A model generated the notes under the pieces. The model saw only the letters and a list, made by a program, of their open reading frames with translations, was not told where the DNA came from and did not search any database. Both the position numbers and the translations under genes were made by a program. 21,719 nucleotides of DNA from JAIBJP01 sp035601195 (GTDB lineage Bacteria; Actinomycetota; Thermoleophilia; Gaiellales; Gaiellaceae). The stretch is taken from positions 1 through 21,719 of the forward strand of contig DATNOU010000126.1 in assembly GCA_035601195.1 (NCBI GenBank). Direction: 5' to 3'. The stretch's first letter is position 1. Every line of letters starts with the position of its first letter. Shown here piece by piece: positions 7,378 through 14,855 of this stretch.

Positions 7378-8072
7378 TGAGCATCCGCTTTGGCCGAAGC
7401 CGCAGGCAGGTCCGCGCACCTGCGCTCATAGCTGGTGACGACGGTCGCCACCGCCTCCGCCGGCTCGTTCGTGACGACGAGGAGATCGAGGTCGTTGGGC
7501 GAGATCATCCCCTCTGCCAGCAAGGGGTCGCGAATCCAGGCGAGCAGCCCCTTCCAGTAGTCCGAGTCGAAGAGGACGACCGGGAAATGGAGCACCTTGC
7601 CGGTCTGGATGAGGGTCAATGCCTCGAAGAACTCGTCGAGCGTCCCGAAGCCTCCGGGGAAGATGACGAAGCCCTCGGCCGCCTTCACGAACATCGTCTT
7701 CCGCGCATAGAAGTGGCGGAACGTGACGCCCACGTCCAGGTAGGGGTTCGAGTCCTGCTCGTGCGGGAGCTCGATGTTGAAGCCCACAGAAAGCCCGCCG
7801 CCTTCCTTGGCCCCGCGGTTCGCCGCCTCCATCACGCCGGGGCCACCGCCCGTGACGACGGTGAAGCCTGCTTCGGCGAAGAGTTTTCCGGTCGCGACGG
7901 CGGCCTTGTACGCGGGATGGTCCTCGCGCACGCGGGCCGAGCCGAAGATCGTCACTGCCGGCTTGGCGATCTCCGCGACTGTCTCGAAGCCCCTCAGGAA
8001 CTCGTCCGAAATCTGCTTGACGTGCAGAAGCTCAGCATGGTCTTCCGCTTCGAGGATCCGGCGGTCTTCCAT
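7374..8072 (-). CDS. LOG family (TIGR00730-type) Rossmann-fold protein
   Basis: The family includes lysine-decarboxylase-like LOG enzymes that release cytokinin bases or related purines from nucleoside 5'-monophosphates. The 232-residue product shows the two diagnostic motifs: GGGPGVMEAANRG (75-87) and PGGFGTLDE (139-147), which hold the phosphate-binding and catalytic Arg/Glu residues. The N-terminal 35 residues are helical and precede the Rossmann strand AVTIFGSARV. This is the longer bacterial subtype; bacterial substrates are mostly unproven, so cytokinin production should not be assumed. The ATG start lies 12 nt after the stop of the M50 protease gene, so the two are probably co-transcribed. 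No clear Shine-Dalgarno was seen. Confidence 0.9.
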   Translation of the reverse strand: MEDRRILEAEDHAELLHVKQISDEFLRGFETVAEIAKPAVTIFGSARVREDHPAYKAAVATGKLFAEAGFTVVTGGGPGVMEAANRGAKEGGGLSVGFNIELPHEQDSNPYLDVGVTFRHFYARKTMFVKAAEGFVIFPGGFGTLDEFFEALTLIQTGKVLHFPVVLFDSDYWKGLLAWIRDPLLAEGMISPNDLDLLVVTNEPAEAVATVVTSYERRCADLPAASAKADAQ

Positions 8073-8084
8073 CAGTGGAGCAGG

Positions 8085-8936
8085 CTAGAAGCTGCGCTCG
8101 ATGTGCGTCGCGCTCATCGCGAGGGCTAGAAGAGCCGCCAGCCCGATATACGTCCCGGCGACGGTCAGCCGCTGCCACGGCTTCACGCGGTAGTAGTCGG
8201 CCGCAGCCGGGTCCCTCCTCGCCTGCCAACGGTGCCAGAGCTCGAGGCCGCCGAAGACGAGCACGAGGAGGAGAATCGGGTTCGGATAGAGGAACGCGAG
8301 GACGACGAGCGCGGCCATCCCGACGGCCCAGAGCGCCGGATGCACTGCGGCGACCGCTCGGCCGCCGTCGAGCGGCACCACGGGCAGCAGGTTGAAGAGG
8401 TTGAGGAAGAAGCCCGTGAAGGCAAGGGCGACGAGCAGGTCGGAATCGAGCGCCTCCCCCGCGGCCCAGACGCCTGCGGCGCCGAGGCTGCCGAGGATCG
8501 GGCCGGCGAGCGCCACCCGCGCCTCCCGCCAGGCGTCGTGGGGCATCTGCTTCATTCCTACGACGGCGCCGAGGAAGGGGATGAAGAGGGGCGCTGAGGC
8601 GGGGATGCCCTGCCGGCGCAGCTCGATTACGTGGCCGAGCTCGTGCACGAGCAGCAGGAGCACGAACCCGACGGCGAACCTCCAGCCCCAGATCCAGGAA
8701 TAGGCCGCGATCGAGACGAGCATCGTCCCCGAGGTGGCGAAGATCTTGAACTTGAAGACCGCCAGGAGCGCAGCCTTGAACTTGAAGAGTCCATAGCCGA
8801 TGGCCGCGATCGGTGCCCACAGCTTCCTGCTGACCTCGCGCCAGCGGCTCCGCGGATGGATCGGCTCGTAGTCGCGCGCGGGTTCCGGCTCGAGGAGCGG
8901 GTACTCGGGCTCCTGCTGGGGCGTCAACTGGCTCAC
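8085..8936 (-). CDS. Site-2 protease family (M50) intramembrane metalloprotease
   Basis: A 283-residue polytopic membrane protein. HELGH at 98-102 supplies the zinc-binding His residues and catalytic Glu, and FNLLPVVPLDGGRA (181-194) supplies the third zinc ligand, D190, in the usual second motif. About five or six hydrophobic segments surround these. The N-terminal 40 residues are polar and proline-rich, and two FKFK repeats (51-54, 61-64) precede the first membrane segment. The family cleaves membrane-bound substrates such as anti-sigma factors, but no anti-sigma or sigma gene is nearby. The protein lacks a PDZ domain. GTG at 8936 is the start that gives the full family-like N-terminus; the ribosome binding site is weak. 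Confidence 0.9.
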   Translation of the reverse strand: MSQLTPQQEPEYPLLEPEPARDYEPIHPRSRWREVSRKLWAPIAAIGYGLFKFKAALLAVFKFKIFATSGTMLVSIAAYSWIWGWRFAVGFVLLLLVHELGHVIELRRQGIPASAPLFIPFLGAVVGMKQMPHDAWREARVALAGPILGSLGAAGVWAAGEALDSDLLVALAFTGFFLNLFNLLPVVPLDGGRAVAAVHPALWAVGMAALVVLAFLYPNPILLLVLVFGGLELWHRWQARRDPAAADYYRVKPWQRLTVAGTYIGLAALLALAMSATHIERSF

Positions 8937-8980
8937 CGACTCATGGTAGCCGTGGCGACCCAGATTCTTCGGTCTTTGGG

Positions 8981-9006
8981 TTGAAACGGCTGCTCGGACG
9001 TAATAC
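8981..9006 (+). promoter_or_regulatory. Possible promoter of the secreted-protein gene
   Basis: TTGAAA (8981-8986) and TAATAC (9001-9006) are close to -35 and -10 consensus, but only 14 bp apart. GGGTTG (8978-8983) would give the normal 17-bp spacing with a poorer -35. They lie about 80 nt before the ATG of a gene with a strong ribosome binding site. Confidence 0.3.
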
Positions 9007-9083
9007 CTTCGGGCCTCAGCGGGGAGCGAGGGGCGCCGACGCGCGTCACGCCCCCGCGACGACCCTTCAAAGGAAGGAGAAGG

Positions 9084-9644
9084 ATGAGAAAGAGGTTTCT
9101 CAGGCTGCCGTCGCCCGCGATGGCCGTGGCCCTTATCGCGCTGTTCGTCGCACTTACAGGATCAGCCGCTGCGGTTACGGTCTCCTATGCGCTGAACTCG
9201 GATAAGGTCGACGGAAAGCATGCCGTTGGCGCGGGCGCGACCCGCACTAAGGCTGCTGGCAAGCTGGTTGCCACCAAGCGGACGGGTGCCCAGAAAGGGC
9301 AGTTCGCCAAGAAGTTCATCCCTCGTACAGCTCGCTGGGCGCTTGTCGACGATGGCGGCGCCACGATTGTCGCGCAGTCGGGTGGAATCTCGATCGTGTC
9401 GCACCCATTCACGGGCGAGTACCAACTCGAATTCGGGACGGCGGTGACCGGGAAGGCGATTTTCGTGACTCCCAGCTTGCGGGATAACGACTTCGTCGGC
9501 GGGGCCGAAGCCGCACCTTGCGGCGGCACCTCGCAGTCGTACGTCAACTGCGTCGGTAGCCCTACCAGTCAGGTGCACGTAACGATCTTTGACGAGACCG
9601 GCGCTACCGCGGATCGGAGCTTCTACATCGTCGTAATGGACTAA
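9084..9644 (+). CDS. Secreted protein of unknown function, Thermoleophilia type
   Basis: A 186-residue protein with a clear signal peptide (MRKRFLRL, hydrophobic 11-26, likely cleavage after A30). The leader PSPAMAVALIALFVALTGSA followed by a DKVDGKHAV segment is a pattern I know from many uncharacterised secreted proteins of Thermoleophilia. The mature part is Gly/Thr/Val-rich and probably beta-structured, with two cysteines (C146, C156) that could form a disulfide and a C-terminal strand SFYIVVMD. No catalytic motif is visible. A strong AAGGAAGGAGAAGG sequence ends directly at the ATG and fixes the start. The gene is isolated, with a long leader and a terminator-like hairpin after it. Confidence 0.8.
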   Translation: MRKRFLRLPSPAMAVALIALFVALTGSAAAVTVSYALNSDKVDGKHAVGAGATRTKAAGKLVATKRTGAQKGQFAKKFIPRTARWALVDDGGATIVAQSGGISIVSHPFTGEYQLEFGTAVTGKAIFVTPSLRDNDFVGGAEAAPCGGTSQSYVNCVGSPTSQVHVTIFDETGATADRSFYIVVMD

Positions 9645-9654
9645 ACACTCCGTT

Positions 9655-9686
9655 TTCGGCCCGGGGGCATGGTCCCCCGGGCCGAA
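9655..9686 (+). terminator. 13-bp hairpin after the secreted-protein gene
   Basis: TTCGGCCCGGGGG (9655-9667) and CCCCCGGGCCGAA (9674-9686) form a perfect stem around the loop CATGGT, 10 nt after the stop codon. No U tract follows, as is common in GC-rich actinobacteria. Confidence 0.7.
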
Positions 9687-9742
9687 GCTGCGTGACGCCG
9701 CTCGATTTAACTGGCGGGAAAGGGAAGGTTGGGCGCGTTGCG

Positions 9743-9762
9743 CGGCTTCGGGGTTGAAGCCG
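9743..9762 (-). terminator. 7-bp hairpin after the MoaD-MoaE gene
   Basis: CGGCTTC (9743-9749) pairs with GAAGCCG (9756-9762) around GGGGTT, 13 nt beyond the moaD-moaE stop. Outer CGCG repeats could extend it. It faces the hairpin at 9655-9686, so each convergent gene has its own hairpin. Confidence 0.45.
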
Positions 9763-9775
9763 TCTGCGCGGACGC

Positions 9776-10414
9776 CTAAGAACCGCGTCCGACCCACTCC
9801 TCGCCGCCCTCGTAGACCTCCTTCTTCCAGAGCGGCACCGTGTGCTTGAGCGTGTCGATCGCCTCGGCGCAGGCGGCGAGAGCATCCTGGCGGTGCGGCG
9901 CTGAGACCGCGATGGCGACGCTCGCCTCGCCGACGTCGACCCGGCCGACGCGATGGGTCATTGCGACCTCCGTCAGGTCGTACTTCACCTTCAGCACCTC
10001 GGCGAGCTGGGCCATGACCTCCTCAGCCATCCCCTCGTAGGCCTCGTACTCGAGGTAGACGACGTCGCGGTCGCGCGACTGGGCGCGCACGGTGCCCACG
10101 AATGACGCGACGGCACCCGCGCTGTCGCTCTCAACCTCGGCCAGCACCGCCGAAACGTCGATCGGCCCGTCGACGAGCCGGAAGGCGCCGCCCGACACAG
10201 GCGGGATGATCGCCAGCTCGTCGCCGTCCGAGAGCGCATGGTCGCGGTCGACGTACTGACGGTTCACGGCGTAAGCAAGGCCGGCCGGCTCAGGACCGAG
10301 CTCGAGGAGCTCCCAGACTTCCCGCGCCCGCGCGCCCTCCGGGAGCTCCATCTCGTTCTCGCCCAGGCCGGCGCGCTCCCGCAACCCCGCAAACAGCCTC
10401 ACCCGAACCCGCAC
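9776..10414 (-). CDS. moaX: MoaD-MoaE fusion, two-subunit molybdopterin synthase in one chain (MoaX type)
   Basis: Molybdopterin synthase inserts two sulfurs into precursor Z (cPMP). Here both subunits are in one 212-residue chain. Residues 1-76 are MoaD with the ubiquitin-like fold, starting VRVRLFAGLRERAG and ending IIPPVSGG, the Gly-Gly tail that must carry the thiocarboxylate. MoaE follows directly, with SFVGTVR, APHRQDALAACAEAID and LKHTVPLWKKEVYEG, which contain the expected catalytic Arg and Lys residues. A fused MoaX in mycobacteria is known to be cut after the Gly-Gly, so the same processing is inferred here. GTG at 10414 is the start nearest the MoaD consensus. The gene diverges from the mutase gene across 21 bp. 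Confidence 0.93.
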   Translation of the reverse strand: MRVRVRLFAGLRERAGLGENEMELPEGARAREVWELLELGPEPAGLAYAVNRQYVDRDHALSDGDELAIIPPVSGGAFRLVDGPIDVSAVLAEVESDSAGAVASFVGTVRAQSRDRDVVYLEYEAYEGMAEEVMAQLAEVLKVKYDLTEVAMTHRVGRVDVGEASVAIAVSAPHRQDALAACAEAIDTLKHTVPLWKKEVYEGGEEWVGRGS

Positions 10415-10435
10415 ACCGACTAGCCTAGAGGTCCA

Positions 10436-12025
10436 ATGGCCACGCAGGAAGACCGGCGCGAGACCGACTCGGGGATCGAAGTCAAGCCGGTCTACACCGA
10501 GGAGGACGTCGCCGGCCTCTCGCTCGAGGCTCCGGGCGAGTTCCCCTTCACCCGCGGGCCCTACAAGGACATGTACCGCGGCCGGCCGTGGACGATCCGC
10601 CAGTACGCGGGCTTCGGATCGGCGGGGGAGACGAATGCACGCTTCCGCTACCTGCTCGAGCGGGGGCAAACAGGCCTCTCGGTCGCCTTCGATCTCCCGA
10701 CCCAGCTGGGCTATGACTCCGACGATCCCCGCGCCGCCGGAGAAGTGGGCCGCGCTGGCGTTGCGATCGACTCGCTCGCCGACATGGAGATCCTGTTCGA
10801 CGCGATTCCCCTCGGTGAGGTCTCCACCTCGATGACGATCAACGCGCCGGCGGCGCTTCTCCTCCTCCTCTACGAGCTCGTCGCCGAGAAGCAGGGTGTT
10901 CCAGGGAGCGAGCTCCGCGGGACGGTCCAGAACGACATCCTCAAGGAGTACGCCGCCCGCGGGAATTACATCTTCCCGCCGAAGCCCTCGATGCGGATCA
11001 CGACCGACCTCTTCGTGTACGCCCACGAGCGGCTGCCGAGGATGAACACGATCTCCGTCTCCGGCTACCACATCCGCGAGGCCGGCTCGACGGCGGTGCA
11101 GGAGCTCGCTTTCACCCTGGCGCACGGGATCGCGTACTCCCAAGCAGCGATCGACGCGGGGCTCTCGCCCGACGAGTTCGGCGCCCGGCTGTCCTTCTTC
11201 TTCAACGCCCACAACCACTTCTTCCAGGAGGTGGCGAAGTTCCGAGCGGCCCGGCGCCTGTGGGCACGGATCATGCGCGACCGCTTCGGCGCGACGAATC
11301 CCAAGGCTCAGGCGCTGCGCTTCCACGCCCAGACCGGCGGCTCGACGCTCACGGCTCAGCAGCCGGAGAACAACATCGTGCGCGTCGCCGTGCAGGCGCT
11401 CTCAGCCGTCTGCGGCGGTGCTCAGTCGATCCATACGAACGCGTTCGACGAGGCCCTCGCTCTGCCAACGGAGAACTCCGTCCGCATCGCGCTCCGTACA
11501 CAGCAGGTCCTAGCGCACGAGGCGGGTGGAACGGACTCCGCAGACCCGCTCGGCGGCGCCTATTTCGTCGAATCGCTGACGAGTGAGCTCGAGCAGCGCG
11601 CCTCGGAGCTGATCGAGCGGATCGACGAGCTCGGCGGAGCCGTTGCGGCCATCGAGCAGGGCTTCACGCAGCACGAGATCGAGGAAGCCGCCTTCGAGCA
11701 CGAGCGCAAGGTGGAAGCCGGCGAGAGGGTGATCGTCGGTGTCAACCGCTTCGCCGAGGCCGAGGAGGAGGCGATCCAGCTCCATTCGCTTGATCCCGAG
11801 GCCGAGCGGCGCCAGATGGAGCGGACGCAACGCGTGCGCGCCGAGCGGGACGCTGGGGCCGCGGAAGCGGCGCTCACAAGGCTCCGCGAGGCTGCCCGGG
11901 GAGAGGAGAATCTCCTACCAGCGATGCGCGAAGCGCTGGGCACCATGTGCACGGTCGGGGAGATCTGCGCTGCCCTCCGCGAGGAGTTCGGCACGTACGA
12001 CGCGCACCTCGCGCCGACCCCCTAG
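10436..12025 (+). CDS. Methylmalonyl-CoA mutase large (catalytic) subunit, without B12-binding domain
   Basis: The enzyme rearranges (R)-methylmalonyl-CoA to succinyl-CoA with adenosylcobalamin. The 529-residue product covers the substrate-binding TIM barrel only: RPWTIRQYAGFGSAGETN (50-67), LSVAFDLPTQLGYDSDD, PPKPSMRI and SGYHIREAG. R55/Y57 and R187 match the R87/Y89/R207 substrate-carboxylate residues of the well-studied enzyme, which points to methylmalonyl-CoA rather than isobutyryl-CoA; H212 matches the catalytic His. It ends at about 529, before the C-terminal cobalamin domain with DxHxxG. A separate small B12-binding subunit is therefore needed and is not in the window. Near pccB, it fits the propionate pathway. 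The stop codon overlaps that of the convergent DUF4260 gene. Confidence 0.93.
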   Translation: MATQEDRRETDSGIEVKPVYTEEDVAGLSLEAPGEFPFTRGPYKDMYRGRPWTIRQYAGFGSAGETNARFRYLLERGQTGLSVAFDLPTQLGYDSDDPRAAGEVGRAGVAIDSLADMEILFDAIPLGEVSTSMTINAPAALLLLLYELVAEKQGVPGSELRGTVQNDILKEYAARGNYIFPPKPSMRITTDLFVYAHERLPRMNTISVSGYHIREAGSTAVQELAFTLAHGIAYSQAAIDAGLSPDEFGARLSFFFNAHNHFFQEVAKFRAARRLWARIMRDRFGATNPKAQALRFHAQTGGSTLTAQQPENNIVRVAVQALSAVCGGAQSIHTNAFDEALALPTENSVRIALRTQQVLAHEAGGTDSADPLGGAYFVESLTSELEQRASELIERIDELGGAVAAIEQGFTQHEIEEAAFEHERKVEAGERVIVGVNRFAEAEEEAIQLHSLDPEAERRQMERTQRVRAERDAGAAEAALTRLREAARGEENLLPAMREALGTMCTVGEICAALREEFGTYDAHLAPTP

Positions 12026-12384
12026 ACGCGGTTCAGGTGCGTGTCCTTGAAGCCCGTCGGGTACTTCAGTCCGAGCCCGAGGACGCGGTCGATGCCGATG
12101 TGCGCGGCCCAGATGAGCGCGATCTGCACGGGCAGGCCCGCCTCGCCAGTGAGCAGGCATCCCGCTGCAAGCCCGACCGGGAACGCGTAGGTATGCGCGA
12201 GGTTGTAGATCGCAGCGCCCACCTTCGGGCCTGCTGCGTAGGCGGCGATGGCGAGGTCGGGCGCGAGAAGGAAGGCGAAGAAGACCCAGCCGGCGTAGTC
12301 CCCGTCGAAGTAGAGCGCGACGGCGGCGACGACCACTGCGAGGTTCTCCAGCCGGAGGAAGCCTGCTGGAAGGCTCGTAGGCAT
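12022..12384 (-). CDS. DUF4260 family small membrane protein
   Basis: A 120-residue hydrophobic protein with about four membrane segments. It matches the DUF4260 pattern: an early APDLAIAAYAAGPKVGAAIY segment, then NLAHTYAFP, the IWAAHIGIDRVLG segment and the signature C-terminus GLKYPTGFKDTHL. The function of the family is unknown; conserved His and Asp residues in the last two helices are suggestive but uninterpreted. ATG at 12384 was chosen because it is the last good start before the hydrophobic core; the frame is open far upstream, but that part is antisense to pccB. It sits between the mutase and carboxylase genes on the opposite strand, sharing a CTAG with the mutase stop. Confidence 0.85.
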   Translation of the reverse strand: MPTSLPAGFLRLENLAVVVAAVALYFDGDYAGWVFFAFLLAPDLAIAAYAAGPKVGAAIYNLAHTYAFPVGLAAGCLLTGEAGLPVQIALIWAAHIGIDRVLGLGLKYPTGFKDTHLNRV

Positions 12385-12414
12385 CGGCCACGATTCTGAA
12401 CGAGAATAGGGCTC
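12385..12414. promoter_or_regulatory. Short divergent promoter region between DUF4260 and pccB
   Basis: Only 30 bp separate the two divergent starts. GAGAAT/AATAGG on the plus strand (about 12400-12410) and TATTCT on the minus strand overlap and resemble -10 elements. Neither gene has a visible Shine-Dalgarno sequence here, so leaderless or near-leaderless transcripts are possible. Confidence 0.3.
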
Positions 12415-13977
12415 GTGGCGAGGGCGGAGGAGAAGGGCACCAAGGCCAAGCTGGAGGAGCTCGAGCGACTGCGGGCCGAAGCTTCGCACGCCGGCGACGA
12501 GAAGGCTGTCGAGCGCCAGCGCTCCCGCAACAAGTTGCTCGCCCGCGAGCGGATCGAGAAGCTCCTCGACCCTGGAAGCTTCGTGGAGCTCGACCGTTTC
12601 GTTCGGCACCGCAACCCCGAGTTGAGCGAGCGCCGACCCTGGGGTGACGCCGTCGTCACCGGGTACGGGACGATCTTCGGGCGCCGGGTCTTCGTCTTCT
12701 CGCAGGATTTCACCGTCTTCGGCGGGACGCTCTCGGAGGTCTTCGCCGAGAAGATCTGCAAGGTCATGGACCTCGCCCTCAAGTACGGCTGCCCGGTGAT
12801 CGGAATCAACGACTCGGGCGGCGCGCGCATCCAGGAGGGCGTGGTCTCCCTCGGCGGCTACGCGGAGATCTTCTGGCGGAACGTCCAGGCCTCGGGCGTC
12901 GTCCCGCAGCTCTCGCTCGTGATGGGGCCAACCGCGGGCGGCGCCGTCTACTCCCCGGCCATGACGGATTTCGTCTTCATGGTCGAGGAAAGCTCGTACA
13001 TGTTCATCACCGGCCCTGAGGTCGTGAAAACGGTGACCGGGGAGGAGGTGACGTTCGAGGAGCTCGGAGGAGCGGTGACCCATGCCTCGCGCTCCGGGGT
13101 GGCGCATTTCACTGCCGACGACGAGGAAGCCTGCCTGGAGGACGCTCGTTACCTCCTCTCCTTCCTCCCACAGAACAACGTCGATCCGCCGCCGTACTTC
13201 GAGCCGTCCGATCCGATCGGGAGGGAGGACGTCGAGCTCGACGGGATCGTCCCGGACGAGCCGACCAAGCCCTACGACATGCGCGGGATCATCGACCGCG
13301 TCGTCGACGACGGGGAATTCCTCGAGGTGCACGAGCTGTGGGCCGAGAACATCGTCTGCGGCTTCGCGCGTCTGGGCGGACATCCGATCGGCGTCGTCGG
13401 GAACAATCCGCGTGCTCTGGCCGGAACGCTCGACATCGACTCATCCGTGAAGGCTGCGCGTTTCGTCCGCTTCTGCGACGCGTTCAATATCCCGCTCGTC
13501 ACGTTCGTGGACGTGCCCGGCTTTCTCCCCGGGACGGCCCAGGAGTGGGGCGGGATCATCCGGCACGGAGCCAAGCTCCTCTACGCGTACTGCGAGGCGA
13601 CGGTGCCGAAGATCGCCGTGATCACGCGTAAGGCCTACGGCGGGGCCTACGACGTCATGAGCTCGAAACACATCAGGGCGGACTTCAACTTCGCCTGGCC
13701 GACGGCCGAGGTCGCGGTCATGGGCCCAGAGGGCGCGGTCAACATCGTCTTCCGCAAGGAACTGGAGGAGGCGGAAGACCCCGAGGCGAAGCGCGCAGAG
13801 CTGATCGAGGACTACAAGGAGCAGTTCGCCAACCCGTACACGGCGGCGGAGCGCGGCTACGTGGACGACGTGATCGAGCCGCGCCGAACGCGGCCGGTGT
13901 TGGTGGACGCCTTGAAGACGGCGATCACGAAGCGCGAACGCCGGCCGGCCAGAAAGCACGGCAACATCCCGCTCTAA
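12415..13977 (+). CDS. pccB: Acyl-CoA carboxylase beta subunit, propionyl-CoA carboxylase type
   Basis: The beta subunit transfers carboxyl from biotin to propionyl-CoA, giving (S)-methylmalonyl-CoA. The 520-residue product has the two crotonase-like carboxyltransferase halves: INDSGGARIQEGVVSLGGYAE in the first and FVDVPGFLPGTAQEWGGIIR in the second. D413 in AYGGAYDVMSSKH corresponds to the residue (D422 in the Streptomyces enzyme) that favours propionyl-CoA; broader acyl use is still possible. The N-terminal ERQRSRNKLLARERIEKLLD segment is standard. It needs an alpha subunit with biotin carboxylase and biotin carrier, which is not here. GTG start at 12415 matches the family N-terminus. The TAA stop overlaps the TAG of the convergent propeller gene. 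Confidence 0.94.
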   Translation: MARAEEKGTKAKLEELERLRAEASHAGDEKAVERQRSRNKLLARERIEKLLDPGSFVELDRFVRHRNPELSERRPWGDAVVTGYGTIFGRRVFVFSQDFTVFGGTLSEVFAEKICKVMDLALKYGCPVIGINDSGGARIQEGVVSLGGYAEIFWRNVQASGVVPQLSLVMGPTAGGAVYSPAMTDFVFMVEESSYMFITGPEVVKTVTGEEVTFEELGGAVTHASRSGVAHFTADDEEACLEDARYLLSFLPQNNVDPPPYFEPSDPIGREDVELDGIVPDEPTKPYDMRGIIDRVVDDGEFLEVHELWAENIVCGFARLGGHPIGVVGNNPRALAGTLDIDSSVKAARFVRFCDAFNIPLVTFVDVPGFLPGTAQEWGGIIRHGAKLLYAYCEATVPKIAVITRKAYGGAYDVMSSKHIRADFNFAWPTAEVAVMGPEGAVNIVFRKELEEAEDPEAKRAELIEDYKEQFANPYTAAERGYVDDVIEPRRTRPVLVDALKTAITKRERRPARKHGNIPL

Positions 13978-14855
13978 GGCAGCCAGGCGAGCGTGTCGCC
14001 GCCGGCCGGAACGCGGAAGACGACACGGCGCGAGCCCGTCCGCGCGATGAACGTGGCCGTGCGGGTTGCAAGCGCCACCCACTCCTCATCGGGAGACCAC
14101 GCGATCGTCCGCGCGTTGGCAATGCGCGGCAGCCGCGTCTCCGGGCCGCCACGCAAGAGCATGGCGTACTCGCGCCCGAGCGCGTTTCGCGCAAATGCGA
14201 TGTAGTTGCCGAGCGGGCTGACCCGCAGGCCCGAGATCCGCTGTCCCGCCTCCGGGACGAACCGCTCCACTCCGTCGCGGGAGTAGACGACGATGGCCTG
14301 CTGCCACGGCTGTCTTCCGTGAAGGATGGCCGCGAACCGACTGGCATCGATCCATACGAGCTCGCTCAGCTCATAGGCGCGCGGCACTTCTCCCGCGAGC
14401 GCCTCCGCGAGTGTGGTTCGGGAGACGAACAGCCGCACCGGGCCGCGTCGCCGGAAGATGAGCAGGTCACCGTTGCGGATGACGCTCAAGGCGCCGTCTT
14501 CCCGCCACGCAGGACTACACCCAGCCACTCGAGCTGTGAACTCGAGTCGCTCGGTGAGGATCTCGGTGCCGTTCGTCGGGGTGCAGCGCGCCGCGAGCGT
14601 GCCGTCCCGAGACCAGACCAGCCCGCCGCAGTCCAGGCGTCGAAGGGCCCGCTCCTCGTCCAGGCTCGGAAGCCTGATCGCCGTCGTCGAGCAGTCCGGA
14701 CGGCCCACGAGCAGGACGCCGTTCAGGCCAGGGGGGCCCGTAGCTGCCGGGGCTCGCGTCCTCGGCTCGCCAGTTGGGCGGATCGCGTCAGCGGCGGCCA
14801 GGGCGACGACGGCGCCCACCGCCGCCACGATGAGCCAGGTGGGCAGCCGCGCCAT
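13974..14855 (-). CDS. Membrane-anchored TolB/WD40-like propeller protein (downstream paralog)
   Basis: A 293-residue protein with an N-terminal hydrophobic segment (LPTWLIVAAVGAVVALAAA) acting as anchor or signal, then repeated beta-blade motifs. Blades are marked by WSRDGTLAARC, SPAWREDGALSV, VSPLGNYIAFAR and IAWSPDEEWVALATR, which resemble TolB/PD40-type S-P-D-G-x-x-(L/I/V)-A repeats. No catalytic motif is seen; such domains usually bind ligands or partner proteins outside the membrane. The ATG at 14855 overlaps the TGA of the upstream paralog by one base (TGATG), so translation is probably coupled. The two proteins share blade order and C-terminal motif, indicating tandem duplication. Confidence 0.75.
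   Translation of the reverse strand: MARLPTWLIVAAVGAVVALAAADAIRPTGEPRTRAPAATGPPGLNGVLLVGRPDCSTTAIRLPSLDEERALRRLDCGGLVWSRDGTLAARCTPTNGTEILTERLEFTARVAGCSPAWREDGALSVIRNGDLLIFRRRGPVRLFVSRTTLAEALAGEVPRAYELSELVWIDASRFAAILHGRQPWQQAIVVYSRDGVERFVPEAGQRISGLRVSPLGNYIAFARNALGREYAMLLRGGPETRLPRIANARTIAWSPDEEWVALATRTATFIARTGSRRVVFRVPAGGDTLAWLP

Noticed and set aside
10415..11326. N-terminal extension of the MoaD-MoaE frame by about 300 codons
   Set aside because: This part is antisense to the mutase; MoaD homology starts only at about 10414.
12385..13383. Long upstream extension of the DUF4260 frame
   Set aside because: It is antisense to pccB, is not hydrophobic like the real protein and has no homology.
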